Source of the DNA: Falciphora oryzae
Lineage: Eukaryota > Ascomycota > Sordariomycetes > Magnaporthales > Magnaporthaceae
Direction of reading: 5' to 3'
Assembly (NCBI GenBank): GCA_000733355.1
Contig: JNVV01000009.1
Coordinates: 172,886-236,885, forward strand
Length of the DNA stretch: 64,000 nucleotides
Positions 31,467-44,082 of the stretch are shown here, piece after piece (within the stretch, counting starts at the first letter, position 1; each line of letters begins with the position of its first letter). The translations under genes were made by a program, and so were the position numbers. A model generated the notes under the pieces. The model ran no database searches. It was given only the letters and a program-made list of their open reading frames with translations, and was not told the DNA's origin.

Positions 31467-34400
31467 CTTGCTCAAGTTGTTTGGTTGTTCTTGTAGGAGG
31501 TGGTCTTGGGGTTGAGTTGTGGATTGATGGCCGTTGCAGGTTTGATGGAACTTTCAAAACAAACTGGCAACGAGAGGAGAAGAGGAGGTCGTGTTTTGTG
31601 GCACGCGTCCTTTTTTGATTCCTTTTTTTTTTTTTTTTTTTTTTTTTGATACCTGTCACCCGAACTTCCAAACTTGTGAGCGTCAACAGCTGCCAGCAAC
31701 AACAAAGCGGGGCACGGTTGCCTAAACGCACGTGATTCCACCGATGTCTTCCAGTGAAGTCTGTGCCACGGTTGATTTGATAGTGAATTGGGTTTATATG
31801 TCTATCTCCATATCGGTGTTTATTTCGTTTGATGGGTGCTCCAGTTAGTCAGCGTTGAGATGAACTTGGGAGGGCTGCTGGGTTACTCATGACTAGGAAC
31901 TATAACGATAGAAAACAGAAACTTCATTGGCTCCGCACCACATTCATACACTTGAAACTCAGTATTAGGGGCCAAGGTATAAGCTTGACGATCTTGCGGG
32001 AAGAGAAATATGGTTGCATCTAACGTCTGAGCTTATGGAAGGAACTAATGAGTTAACACGTTCTACTGTCTCGATACTCACATGATGGCTTTTATAGGCA
32101 TAAGTGGTAATTATCAGCTACTGAGGAGCAAGTATCGTGATGTCCCTAGTTATCCAAGACTCGAGACGAGCCTCCTTGCTTCACGAAGAGGATTCTCTCC
32201 AGGAAATGAGCCTGAGACGCAACCAGACCAGCTGACTAATTACAGGGCTAAATGTTGGGAATAGACTGTCTTTATATGGACACTGGAGACGAGGTTCTCT
32301 TTGGAACATCTGAAAAGATTGCCCGACCAGAATGGAAGTCAACTAGGCCAAATATTCGAGGCATGGCTGCTTCTATTAGCAATACATGTTTGGGGGTGGT
32401 GTCATTATAGGTATTGGTGAGGTTCCTCGGGTTCTTCGGGCCACATGTTGCACCTGCGCAATTCTGGAAATCTGGCAGGACTTTCGAACTGTAACATTGA
32501 GCCACCAAAGCTGTCAACTGGTCTATGAAGCTTTGACTCCTATGTGTGCACGTGCGATTTCCTCGCGGCCTAGGAGTCGGGAAGCACTCCTTTCCACCCG
32601 AGCTTTGCTCGGAGAGGATGGATGTAAAGCAAAACTCATTTTTGCCAGGGTAATCCCTGAGGGATTCACAGGCACCTGGTTCATAAGCAAGAGAGGCAAT
32701 GAGTCAAGATTGAGAGATTGGCTCCTTGTGACATATCCCGTCGATAAGATTGGCGGCAGCTGGCAGCACCGCGGATGTGCGGCACGATTGCTTTTCGTGT
32801 GGTGCTCAGGGGGCAAACCAGACTAGCGGGACGCTAAGGAGAACCGCAGGCCGCTATTGCCTCAGGTCGACGCCTTGGCACATTCAGCTTCACCGCAAAG
32901 GCGCGCGCGCGCTATTTCCTGTCCGAATCCGTGCCGGGTTCCCGCTATTAGCCCCAGCTCCTTCGTCCCTTGCGTCTGCCGCTCGAAACGCCACAATTTC
33001 AGGCCTGACAGGAGAACATCGTCTCCCGTCTGCCCCGGCTGGGGATCCAGAACCCAGCCAGCCTCTTTGACCTGCCGAGTCCCTGAAAATGTACCGCGAG
33101 GGGGACCTGCGTCGCGTGGGATGTCTTGAACGGTCGTGGCTGAGAGGCTCTGTGTTTATTTATGGCACTGCCGGGGTGTTTGGTTAGTTTCCGAGAGTGC
33201 GAGCACGAATGCAGCTTGTTATTGCAGGTGTCATCGACCATGTTTCCGGTGCCGTCCCGTGTGAAACAAGCTGATGGCGCGGGCTTGGCGGGGTGTTATA
33301 ACGACGACAACAGGCGACCTTGACATGGGCGACGAGATGTTTGTCGTCGTGTGCTTGCCTGGCCGCGCAGGGCTATGGGAGATCAGAAGACTTGGCAGCA
33401 ATGTTCTGGACTGCTCGGAATGGGCCCCTAACGCGGTCGGTGTTGCGCCCGCGGTCGATCATCGCCGGGTGGCGAGGTTTCCTGGGGGTGTCCTGCAGAT
33501 GATGTGCGGCGGCTCCTGCCACGTCGAGACAGCGTGGGGTCAATATTGGCGGCAGCTCTGCCGAGAGATGCTGGTCGGCGGAGGAGCAAGACGGATAAAC
33601 CTCTCCAGGCAGGTGGTTGAGCAGTGATATGCTATATAACGCGGCGTCGTCACTGACTTGGAGACACACATTCAGCCCACAGAGAGACCGACGACGGCGG
33701 CCAGGCCATCCCAAGCCGCAAGCGACGGCGTTGCCTCCTCGTGCCCGTTAACTCCATTTTTGGAAACACGCTCTGGGGACGTGCTGATCAGATGCTACCG
33801 GTTAATTTGCTCCGGTGGAGAGTGGGGGTTAGGTGGACGACTACAAGTGGTGGCAGGTGGTTGTCGGTTCGCACGCAAACCCCTTTTCCTCTCCTGGGCA
33901 GCGTTGCGATTATCCGCGCGCTTGCAGAGGAGTCAATCACAGAATTGGCGAAGGGAGGCAGAGAAGCACAGCGGAAAGACAGGTTCCGAAAAAAAAAAAA
34001 AAAAAAAAAAAAAAAACACGCAAAAGAAGCAAACATTCATCTCGGCTCGTTGCCGCTTCGGGAGCAAAGTGTGTCCCAAGCAATCTTTGGTGCTGTGCGG
34101 AGTGGGGGGCACGCGTGCATGGGGTATCGTGGTTCGTGAACCTCTGGATCCCTTGCTCTCGGGTAGTGACCAGCTGACGCCCGACGGCAGCTGAGGCCCC
34201 GGGTTGGCAATGAAGGATTGACGGGAGGTTCTAGGCCGACGGAAGCAATCGCATGAAATAACACGAAGAAAATATTGAAGACCTGTTTGGCAGGCAAACT
34301 GGCAGCAGCAAGTTGCCATCGATTAATCACCAAACCGATAGTTGGCAACGGGAGTCTACGACTCGTCTAGACCTGCTGATCCGATCGGGAGCGCCCCTTT

Positions 34401-37400
34401 TCCGTTGAAAGCACTGACACGAGCAGGCGGAAGACGGTGTGGAAGTGGCTGACGCCAGCTCGTGCGGGGGCGTCTGCAGGGCTACAGGGCATGCAAACAC
34501 AGGGATCATCAGCGATGGCGGGATGACAATTTCTCCAAACTTCGTTCTCGCCGCATGCGTCTGGTGCCATCTGACGATTTGGCCTGGATGGGCATCTGAT
34601 GACTGCCACGACGCAGTAATCAGCAGTCGACAGAGGTCGAGGCAGACGCGACCCTCTTGTGCCCCAACGGGCCGACTTTCCCATCGCTTCTCGATGGTCG
34701 CTTGGCAGCCCATAGTCGAGGAGGAAAAGTATTCCTCGTCCCGATTGATCAATGCTGTGTAGCCGTACCATGACTGGTATGCTTGCAGGAGCATGCAAAT
34801 GCAATGGAACTTTGCGTTGGGGGAGAGTTCCCCAAAGGGGCAAATTGACGAGAGCGGGGATTAGCCGACAGGGCGGTGCTGGGCCTCCACGCGTCCAACA
34901 TCGAACGCACAGGCGTCCGGCTGGTCGGTGATATTCAAGCTTTCCAACACCTGGCCACTTGTTACCTGGTCTGGAAAGAAAGGCCTGGTCACGGTGGTAC
35001 CCTTCGTGGACACGCTCGTAAAAGCACTATACTTTTCATCATGGCAATTAGTAGGTGTACGAGCCGGGAGGCCTACGCAGTGCAGGCAGACTTCGCAGCC
35101 AATTTGCACTAAGCGCACAAGCCCATGTTCGTCATCCCGATTTCGGCGTGCTCCTAGCGTGGGCGAGGCTCTGTTCGTTCGATCCTCGTTCGATACTCTA
35201 GCCCGGTTCTCTGGCGCCGCCTGTGATGTGGCCGCTCAACCGGTTTCCGCACTCGACCCAGCCCGATGGGAAAATGAAATGGGATTCTATTTGTGGTTTT
35301 ATTTTTAGCCGGTATTTCGATGTTGTTTGGTTTGATCGATAGATATCACCACTTCATCCCAAATGGATTTGCTCGCTCCACCTCCTGCAGTCACAGCATT
35401 GGGTAACGATCCGCAATTTCTGGGCTTTGCTACCGCAGGATCCATCGCCGCCCCTGGGCACCTGCACAGCGGAGCATCTTGGCCCTCGCTTGCGGTCAAG
35501 GCTCGGACTGACTGATGTGCGTCAGGGGGGCTGGCAGGCTTCCAGCGGCCTGGGGTCGCATCACAAGAGGGGCGCAAGGCCTTGACAGGGTGACGGGCTC
35601 TCCATCCTGTCACCGTGTCACCCAAGTCATTGATGCGTTCGTCGCTGTCAACCGCATCGAAGATCTTGCCCCAAACACTGAGAATCACTCCAACATCCCT
35701 ACCAGGCGAGGATCACCAATGCGGGGGCGTCGGTGCTACCTGGCGGACATTTCCGCGATAAACAATATTTGGGATGCGACGGGTGCGCTACTGGGAAAAA
35801 GTATCTGTGCTGCGGCTGCTGGTGCCGTCTCGGCATTTTGCTACCTCTAGGCACTTGGCCCCAGGAGACGCGCCCGCACAGCAATTCATGATACGAGAGG
35901 GCGTGATATCGGGTGATGGCAGAGCCAAGGCGGACCGCAGATACGGAGGCCGCAGGAAGGCGACTGCGCACGCAAGAAAAAGAAGGAATGAAAAATGACA
36001 GAAATGCAGCAGCGCAAACAGCGGATGGTCACACCAACCGAATGATGTGGCGGCATCGCGAGGGAGGAGGAAAACATGCAGCCGGGAAGCAATCAATATT
36101 GGGCAAGCAGCACGGCAATTCAGATCATTGCAGGCGCAACTGTTGCAAACCCAGTGACTTCATCGTCCATGTGGTTGCGCCGCCACAGAGCTGGAATTGG
36201 GGCGCTGCCTAGCCGAATTGGGACAAGGCGGCCGCGTACCTGGCAGGAACCAACGCATTGCTTGCCGCTTCAATTTTCCGCACCTTTTCTTTTTTCGTCG
36301 CGCAGCTGGCTCGCTCCAGCCTAGAGTGCCGTCGCACCCGAAGCGCTCAAGCAATATGCGCCGACACGGATTTCTGTGCGACAACCAACGCTCAGCTATC
36401 GAGTGTTGGCGTTGTTCCATCCCTATGCGTCGTCAGCACACGGGCTGAAAGGATGTCCCGCCCGCTTCGTCGCATGCTGTTGCTCATTTCGTGCCTGCGG
36501 CTGCTGTCCAAGCCCTGTCGACAGGGCCTCAGCTGTGCTCTGCAGAGACAGGCCTGAATTACTGACTCCGTCCATGATGATTGACCGTAAGACAGACAGC
36601 TCGGCGCCTGGCTCTCATGGAGGAAGACCAGGAAGACCGTGGGCAGACCCCGCAGACTGGCCGCTCCCAGAGGCCACCACCAACGCAGCGCGCCAAGGTC
36701 TCGTGCGACCAAGGGCTGAGATGGAAGTTTTGGGGATTTCGTCGTCCGCGGATGGGATGCAACACAGCGTCAACAACTTACACGGCAGGACAGAAAAAAG
36801 AGCGAAACGCGGGTGGCTATTGGAAGCACGGCCGGCCATGTCCATCCCGCCGCCAACATGGCGCGAGGGGCAGGGAACAGGGGATATCCACCCCCGGTGC
36901 GCCTTAGCCTGGTGTTCCTGGAAAGCGCCCACTTGCTTGCGTTGATCCCTCTTGGGGAATCTCCTTTTTTTTTTTTTCTTTTTTTCTTTTTTCTTCCTGC
37001 GCCCACACCTGCCTGCCGACCCCTGCAATAATTTCCAATGCCTGATTGCAAGGGGACGTAGCTTCACCCTGCGTGTTGTGGCCTAGCGCTCGGCTTGGCT
37101 GCAGGCGATCCATCCAGTTCGGCCCAGGCGGACGAGCCCCCCAACGAGGAACCCACCGCGCTCGTCCAAGGGGTCGTGTCCGGAGACTCTGCCCGGCCGC
37201 GGGCCTCATTTATGAAGCGGAAGATAGCGCCCTCCTCGACCTCACCTGTCCGCCCCTCCTTCTGGACCCTCCTCCCAAGGTCTGCACTGCAACCTTCCTG
37301 CCGCTTGGCTCCGCGTCGACGGCGCCGACATTCGTTTAGTCTTCTAGACCTTTTTAATCCAGTCACTCTTTTACTGGTCTTTTCCCGCACTCTTTAATCC

Positions 37401-37612
37401 AGGGCACTGTCGCCATCGCAGTCCCTGCCACTCGCTTGAAACCCGACTGCTTTCTTCCAGGACCCGGAAGGTTAATAGGCTCGCGGGATTCACTTCCTGT
37501 CCCGAGCCGTGGCTCCGCAAGAGCAACGACAAGCCTCGCACGCGGCTGATCACTGCGATATTGTCCAAGCAGACTCATCTCCATACGCACCGGAGATCAC
37601 CAGCCCGTCACC
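31467..37612. other. 6.1 kb gene desert
   Basis: I find no supportable gene. It contains poly-T (31623-31647), poly-A (33989-34016) and a T-rich imperfect run near 36965-36990. Frames such as 33274-33627 (plus) lack recognisable domains or splice context. The 3' end (~37.3-37.6 kb) is the pyrimidine-rich leader and promoter of the WSC protein gene. Confidence 0.5.
33989..34016. repeat. poly-A tract (28 A)
   Basis: This is the longest uninterrupted homopolymer in the window and lies in the gene desert. Confidence 0.95.
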
Positions 37613-40600
37613 ATGGCGGCGCGGGGGTTCCTCCGAGTGCTGGGCGCCATGTCCATGGTGTTCAGCCTCGGTAACTGCCTCGCCTCCACCGATACCATCA
37701 CATGGGGTGGAGACAACTCGAGGGCCGGATACCAGCCGTAGGTTTTCCTGAAACAGGATATCACCTATTCTTGGAGCAGCGCGGATTGCTCCTGGATTGG
37801 AGGGCAAGGATGAAGGAGCAGAGGAGGCCATGGGCTGCGCCGATAGTGGACGGCGCGGCGTGGCGGTGCAAACAAACGGTGACTAACGTTGGGATTCGAC
37901 GCCGCCCGCAGGAACAAGAACATGGATCCTGCTGTCGTCGCGAGCAGCGACTTCGGCCAGATCTTCGAGATCAAGCTCCCCGGAAACTACGGCGGTGAGC
38001 AGGAGGAGTTCTTCTCGATGCCTCTGGTCTACACCCCTGGCAACGACGAGAACGGACGGCAGTTTCTGTACCTGGCCACGACGCAGAACAACGTGTACAA
38101 GCTTGACGCCAAGACGGGTGAAATCCTCGCGAGGAAGAACCTGGGTATTCCGTTCCTGTCGAGGGACCTGAACACGACCGATCTCGGGTAAGTTGTCGGA
38201 CACGGCATGGTAGTGCATGCGGTGCGACGCGAAATTGGCTACTATGTCTCCGTGCCTGGCTCTCACATGGCGCTACCCCGCAAACGTTAGCGGTCTTTAT
38301 CGCCGTTGAGGAGTTGACCGCCACGCAGCCGGGGTTCAGGTTAATTTCGGAGTCGGCTAACCTCGCCCCTACCACACATAGCTTCTGCTACGACATCACT
38401 CCTCACGTTGGTATCATCGGCACTGGTGTTATCGACCCTGCCACCGACACCCTGTACCTCGCGGTCAAGACCTACTCGGACCAGACCCGGCTGTACGAGC
38501 CTCAGGGCCGCCCCAACGGCCGGTACAACATCCACGCCCTCGACGTCAACACTCTGGAGTCGCGCCCGAACTTTCCCATCAACTTTGAGGGTCAGGATGC
38601 GCGCAACAACATCGGCCGTCCCTTTAACGGTGGTATGCACAACCAGAGGCCCGGCATGCTGCACCCTGCGGGAAGCCAGTTCATCTACGTTGCATTCGGT
38701 TCTCACTGTGTGCTCTACAACTTCACTGGCCGCATCATCGGATTCGACAAGTCTTCTGGAAAGCTCGTGGAGCACTTCGCTACGCTTGGCCAGGATGTGC
38801 GCAGCCCGACCAAGGGTGCCGGTATTTGGATGTCGGGCGGTGGCCTGGCCTCCGATGACAAGGGCTCCATGTTCTACGCCACTGGCAACGGCTACGCCTC
38901 GCAGCTTCACGACATCCCAGTCAGCGGCCGCAGCCCGCCCACCGCGCTTGAGGAGGCCGTGGTTCACCACACAATCCTGGAGAACGGCACGCTGAACGTG
39001 GTCGACTTCTTCATGCCCGAGGAGAAGGAGGAGCTTGACGGTGCTGACAACGATTTGGGAACGAGCCCTTTCGAGCTTCTGCCGTCTCAGTTTTCTTGTG
39101 GTAGCGTCCGCCGCATCGGTGTCGTCACCGGCAAGACTGGCTGGACCTACTTCCTCAACCTGGATGACCTTGGTGGCTACCGCACCAACACTCCATTCCC
39201 CCAGCCCAAGGGCTCGCGCGACCGTATTCTCGGCAAGATCAAGCAGCTGAACTCGGTCTACGCCGGTGCTGGTGTCTACCCTGGCGAGGGCGGCTACATC
39301 TACATCCCCGTCATCAACAACCCCACCACTGTCATCAAGTTTACCTGCGCCGGTGGTGTCCCCTCGTTCGCCAAGGTCGGTGAGACCCCTGAGAGGAACG
39401 GTGGTATCCTTGGTATCAGCCACGGCACGGTCACCTCGCTCAACGGACAGCCCGGAACCGGTCTGCTCTGGACCACTGACGTGCGCAGCGACTTCCCATC
39501 GGGCGCGTCTATCAAGGTCCACGAGGCCATCCCCGGACCCGACGGCAAGCTCAAGCTCATCAAGGGCTTCAAGCTGAACAACATCAAGAAGTTCACCCGC
39601 GCTGTTCTTGGCAACGGTATCCTCTACGTCCCCAGCCAAGGCACCATCACCGCCTATGGTGCTCCGACCAGCTCGCCGCTCAACTGCACGGGTGCCGGTT
39701 CCTTTGGAAAGATCGATGTCGGTGTCGACGCTCCCGAGAAGACCGTTACCTGCGTGGCCAAGATTGCCACCACCGTCAACAGCGCTTCTCTGACCTCCAC
39801 CGAGTATTCTCTCGTTGATATGCCGCAGCTCCCTGTCACCGTGGCGGCCAACGCGCAGTTCACTTTCAAGGTCCACTACAAGGCAACGAATGTTGGAAAC
39901 TCTACTGGCACAATTGTGCTTGGGACTACCAACAGCGCTGGAGGTTACAGTAAAACGACGTCTGTCCGTGTGAGCGGCACCGCTGAGAGCTCCGGTCCGC
40001 TGTTGTTCGTCCAGCCCAGTAGCCTCAGCTTCACTCAGGTTACGCTCGGCTCTGGACCTACTTCTCAGAGCGTCATGATCTCTAACCTGGGCAAGAGTGC
40101 TCTTGCGATCCAGAGCATGCAGTTCTCGCTCGTTGGACCCCAGGGCCCCTTCGTCGAGCCCACCAACACCCCGGCCCAGCCTGGCAGCAACGGCACTGCG
40201 GGAACTGCCAGCACCAGCCAGGTCGGCCACTTCACCTTCTCCAACCTCCCGTCGACATCCATGGATCCCGAGTCGCAGCAGGTTGCGTCGGTCATCTTCG
40301 ACCCCAGCGAAATCGGCAACTTCACTGCCTACTGCATCATGACCACCAGCGGCGGGAGCGCCGTCATCAGTGTCACTGCTGGTACCGGCGCCGCGCCCGT
40401 CGCTGTCCTGGAGTGGGAGAAGGCCGACGGATCCGGCTGGGTCACCTGGAGCAAGAACTCGTCGCTCAGCTTCGGCAGGGTTCTGCAGAACACCGAGAAG
40501 GGCCTTAAGCTGCGTCTCCGCAACGGCTCGCCGCCTGGCTCTCTTCCGCTGCGCATCACCATCTCTAAGCCTCCTTTCGGTGTCGGCGGCATTATTTCGA

Positions 40601-42918
40601 CCAGGACTGCGTCCGAGCTGGGTGAGGGTATCAGCCTTGACCCTGGCGAGGTCTCCGAGGCCAACATGTTCTGTGCCCCGCCCAAGACCCAGTGGAACAC
40701 CGACTCCTACAATGGCAACGTCGCCTGGACTTTCAACTTCAACGATCTCACCCTCGGAAAGGTGAACGTCCCCTTCGACTGCACAGCCATTGCTCAGCAG
40801 GGTGGACCTCTCGACACCAACAGCCAAGGCGTCTACCGCTACATTGGCTGCTTCCGTGAGAACAACCCCGGCCGTCAGCTCGCCCAGCAGCTTGGCGCCA
40901 ACAACAACATGACATCCGATATGTGCCTGAAGCTCTGCGCTGCGAAGAACTACGTCTACTGCGGTATTCAGTACCACCGCGAGTGCTGGGGTGGTCCCAA
41001 CATCCCCAAGCTGAAGGTGCTTGAGGGCAACTGCAACTTCGACTGCTCTGGTGACATCGGCCAGATGTGCGGTGGCAACGGAGTGAACGACGGTGCTGGC
41101 AACGCCTATCTGTCCATGTGGGCGACCAACACAACGATCCCGCCGATCCCGCCTGCCGACCCGACGACTACCGGCACGAACTCGCCAACCAGCCCGCCTG
41201 TCAACCCCGGCGCCCCGTCCATCAACCCTGGTGTGAACGGATACAAGTACATTGGCTGCTATACTGAAACCCCCGGCGGCCGCTCCCTGTCCAGCGGCAA
41301 CACCGGCGATGTGCGCACTGTCGCGGGATGTATCTCCACGTGCAAGGCTAAGGGATTCAAGTACATCGCTCTTCAGTACTTCGGCGAGTGCTGGTGCGGC
41401 AACAACGAGTTCACGCAGTCCGCTGGCGTCAAGCTTGTTGCGGACAGCCAGTGCAACAGCCTCTGCCGTGACAACCAGACTGAGTACTGCGGCGCTGGAG
41501 GTAGGAACCAGGTCTACCAGCTGGAGACCACCATTCCCATCTCGAACTCGTCGAGCACCTCCGCCTCGGACAATCGCACTATCACCGGCACTACTAGCAC
41601 CTCGGCTGCTCCGATCCCCACCGGCTCGCCCTACATCCGCCAGTCCATGGGCGCGTACCAGTACCAGGGCTGCTACACCGAGAACAATGACGGTACTGGT
41701 CGTGCTCTGCGCGAGAAGTCCAACTTCGACATTCCCATGAGCCTGACCTACTGCGCCGCCCAGTGCGCAGGCTACAAGTACTGGGGCGTTGAGTACGGTG
41801 CCGAGTGCTACTGCGGCAACACCATCCAAGGCAACAGTGCGCTGGACCAGACCCGCGGCGACGGTGCCTGCAACATGCTCTGCCCTGGTGACCAGACCCA
41901 GTGGTGCGGTGCTGGTGACAGGCTTTCGCTGTTCATGTACAACCCCTCGAACGCCACGAACTCGTCGTCGACTGTCTCCTCCCCCAGGACTAGCGAGACC
42001 ACGACCTCGTCGATGACTGCTGTCACCACTGATTTGTCTACCACTACCACTGTCTCGTCCACCTCGTCTGCCACCACGGACCTTTCGTCGGCCAGCACAA
42101 CTACTAGCTCTAGCTCGGCCACTGACGAGGCCGCGTCGACCACATCCAGCTCGACCACTGACGTTTCGTCCACCAGCTCCACCTCCACTGATGTCTCGCC
42201 CACCAGCACTTCGAGCAGCTCCGCTTCGATCACGGACGATTCGGCCACGAGCACCTCGACCAGCTCTACCTTGTCCTCTACCAGCACCTCAGACGTGCCC
42301 ACCTCGACAACCTCGTCCCACACTTCGACCGAATCGTCGACCAGCACTCCAAACACCTCCGCTTCTATCACGGAGGATGCGGCAACGAGCACCTCTGACT
42401 TGCACACCTCGACAACCTCGTCGACCGGCGCCTCGTCTACAAGCGCTTCGTCAAGCTTGAGCTCTTCAACTTCTAGCTCTACCTCGAGCACGAGCTCAAC
42501 ATCGACGACTTCGTCGACTACCCCCAGCGCCACGGTCACCCCGCCTCTCTACCCTGGCAACTCCAACTTCAGTTACTACGGCTGCGTGTCGGAGCCGTCC
42601 TCGGGCCGCCTCTTCGCCAAGCAGATCGTCAACCTTGTTGATATGACGCAGGACAAGTGCCTCCAGGCCTGCTGGATGTTCAACTACGCCGGTATTGAGT
42701 ACGGCCGCGAGTGCTGGTGTGGTGACCAAGTAAACTTCAACGGCAATGGCGGCACCGCCACCCCCGGAGGAAATATTAGCGAGTCGCTGTGCTCGTTCAA
42801 CTGCCCCGGCGACTCGACGAGCAAGTCCAAGTGCGGTGCCGGCAAGCGCATGAACCTCTTCTACAAGGACCCGGCCAAGAAGGGCGGCAACGCCAAGAGG
42901 TCTGCTCTGCTGTTTTAA
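37613..42918 (+). CDS. giant secreted beta-propeller / Ig-like / four-WSC protein
   Basis: The exons are 37613-37737, 37912-38187 and 38382-42918; the introns (174 and 194 bp) have GTAGGT and GTAAGT donors and CTAAC branches. The protein has 1645 residues and a signal peptide (MAARGFLRVLGAMSMVFSLG). Residues ~30-480 form a PQQ-type beta-propeller-like region opening TITWGGDNSRAGYQ, with repeats such as FLYLATTQNNVYKLDAKTG and TGVIDPATDTLYLAVKTY. Residues ~480-930 contain Ig-like domains resembling ASPM-SPD2-Hydin folds (LLFVQPSSLSFTQVTLGSG). Four WSC carbohydrate-binding domains follow at ~950, ~1086, ~1224 and ~1527, the last separated by ~200 residues of Ser/Thr-rich, probably O-glycosylated linker. 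No transmembrane helix or GPI signal ends the protein, so it is probably secreted and wall-bound. Similar propellers are often misnamed multicopper oxidases; no copper-binding motifs are seen. Confidence 0.9.
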
Positions 42919-43554
42919 AAGGGATAAAAGCATGGTGTTAATGGGGGAACAACGGGACTCGTTTCGGGAGCTCTCTTCTTTTTTTTCGGTTTCTTTCACA
43001 GCAACGATTAGATGGCTCCAGGGTCCAAACATAGGAGGTTATTACATGAGGCGTAGCTTGTAAACATGTTGCTTTTTTTCTTATGTCTTAATTCCATCTA
43101 GATAAATCCTTATGATCATTCTCTTTGTCGACAATTTCGACGCCTACAATTTACCTTTCCCTTGTGTATTACCTTAACCTTCTTCTTTGACAAACACACG
43201 GCCTTCGCAAGGGGGCTGTTTATCCTCGGTAGTTGAAGAAACATGAAAGAGATCAGAGCTTCACCCATTGCAATCGCGATAGCCGTGATCGTGTGATGTA
43301 TTTCCTATAAGGCACTACTGGATCGGCGCCGATCATTTCTACGGGTAGAGACAAAGGACAAGGAACGAGGTTTGAACGCAATAAATTTAATTTTTTCCTG
43401 AACGCCAAAATTCCCAAACTCGACCCAAAGGGTATCAAACCAGGCTGCGTAGAAGCAAAGATGTGATATAGTATATGACAAGAAGAAATGAAGAAATTTG
43501 AAAAAGGGAGACATGATGAAAAGAAAAGGCAACAGAAAAAAAAGGGACTCGCGC
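42919..43554. other. convergent intergenic region
   Basis: This is 636 bp of AT-richer 3' flank between the WSC protein and the DPBB protein. No feature was seen. Confidence 0.55.
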
Positions 43555-44082
43555 CTACGTGAGCATCGTCCACGAGGCGCCCTTGATCCTGCCGACGTCC
43601 AGGCTGGCGAAGGCCTTGAACGCGGGCTGGCTGAGGTCGAGCGAGTTGCCCTGGCAGATCGGGCAGCGGTCGACGACCTCGACGATGACCGACTTGCCGT
43701 CGGCCGCCTTGACCAGGAGCTTCTTGCCGCACAGCGGGTTGTTGTTGGGGTTGCCGGCGGGCGTCTTGGCGTCGAACAGGCCGTGCGGCATGGCGACGAC
43801 GAACTCGGACGCGGCGCTAGTCCTGCCGCACGCGCCCATGCCCGGCTTGTAGTGCGTCAGGTCGGCGCTGAGGTGGGGCTCGCCGGGAGGGGGAACGGGA
43901 GCACCACGAGGGGGAACGGGGACGGTGCCGGGGACAACCGGAGCCTCACGCCGGGCGATGGCGCTGCCGATGTCGGGCACGACGGGGTTCTTGGGCGCGG
44001 GAACGGCGCGGCGGTCGACCGGGGCGGAGAGGGCGCCGGCGGCGAGGATGGCGGCGAGGCCGAGGAGGGAGGTGGGCTGCAT
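43555..44082 (-). CDS. secreted double-psi beta-barrel (RlpA/Barwin-like) protein
   Basis: A single exon encodes 175 residues; the ATG at 44082 gives a signal peptide (MQPTSLLGLAAILAAGALSA), whereas the upstream open frame has no ATG. A proline-rich linker (VPVPPRGAPVPPPGEP) is followed by a DPBB domain from ~residue 75: LTHYKPGMGACGRTSAASEF, then PLCGKKLLVK, VEVVDRCPICQGNSLDLSQPAF, ending near the C-terminus. The Cys pairs and the VDRCP...LDLS signature are those of small fungal DPBB proteins related to expansin domain 1 but lacking the second domain. Such proteins bind or loosen wall polysaccharides or act as secreted elicitor-like factors. It has no catalytic assignment. It neighbours other secreted wall proteins. 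Confidence 0.9.
   Translation of the reverse strand: MQPTSLLGLAAILAAGALSAPVDRRAVPAPKNPVVPDIGSAIARREAPVVPGTVPVPPRGAPVPPPGEPHLSADLTHYKPGMGACGRTSAASEFVVAMPHGLFDAKTPAGNPNNNPLCGKKLLVKAADGKSVIVEVVDRCPICQGNSLDLSQPAFKAFASLDVGRIKGASWTMLT

Noticed and set aside
38341..41829. 1162-codon open frame antisense to the WSC protein gene
   Set aside because: It is the mirror of a GC3-biased coding strand with repetitive composition; the sense strand has signal peptide, WSC domains and splice sites, the antisense has none.
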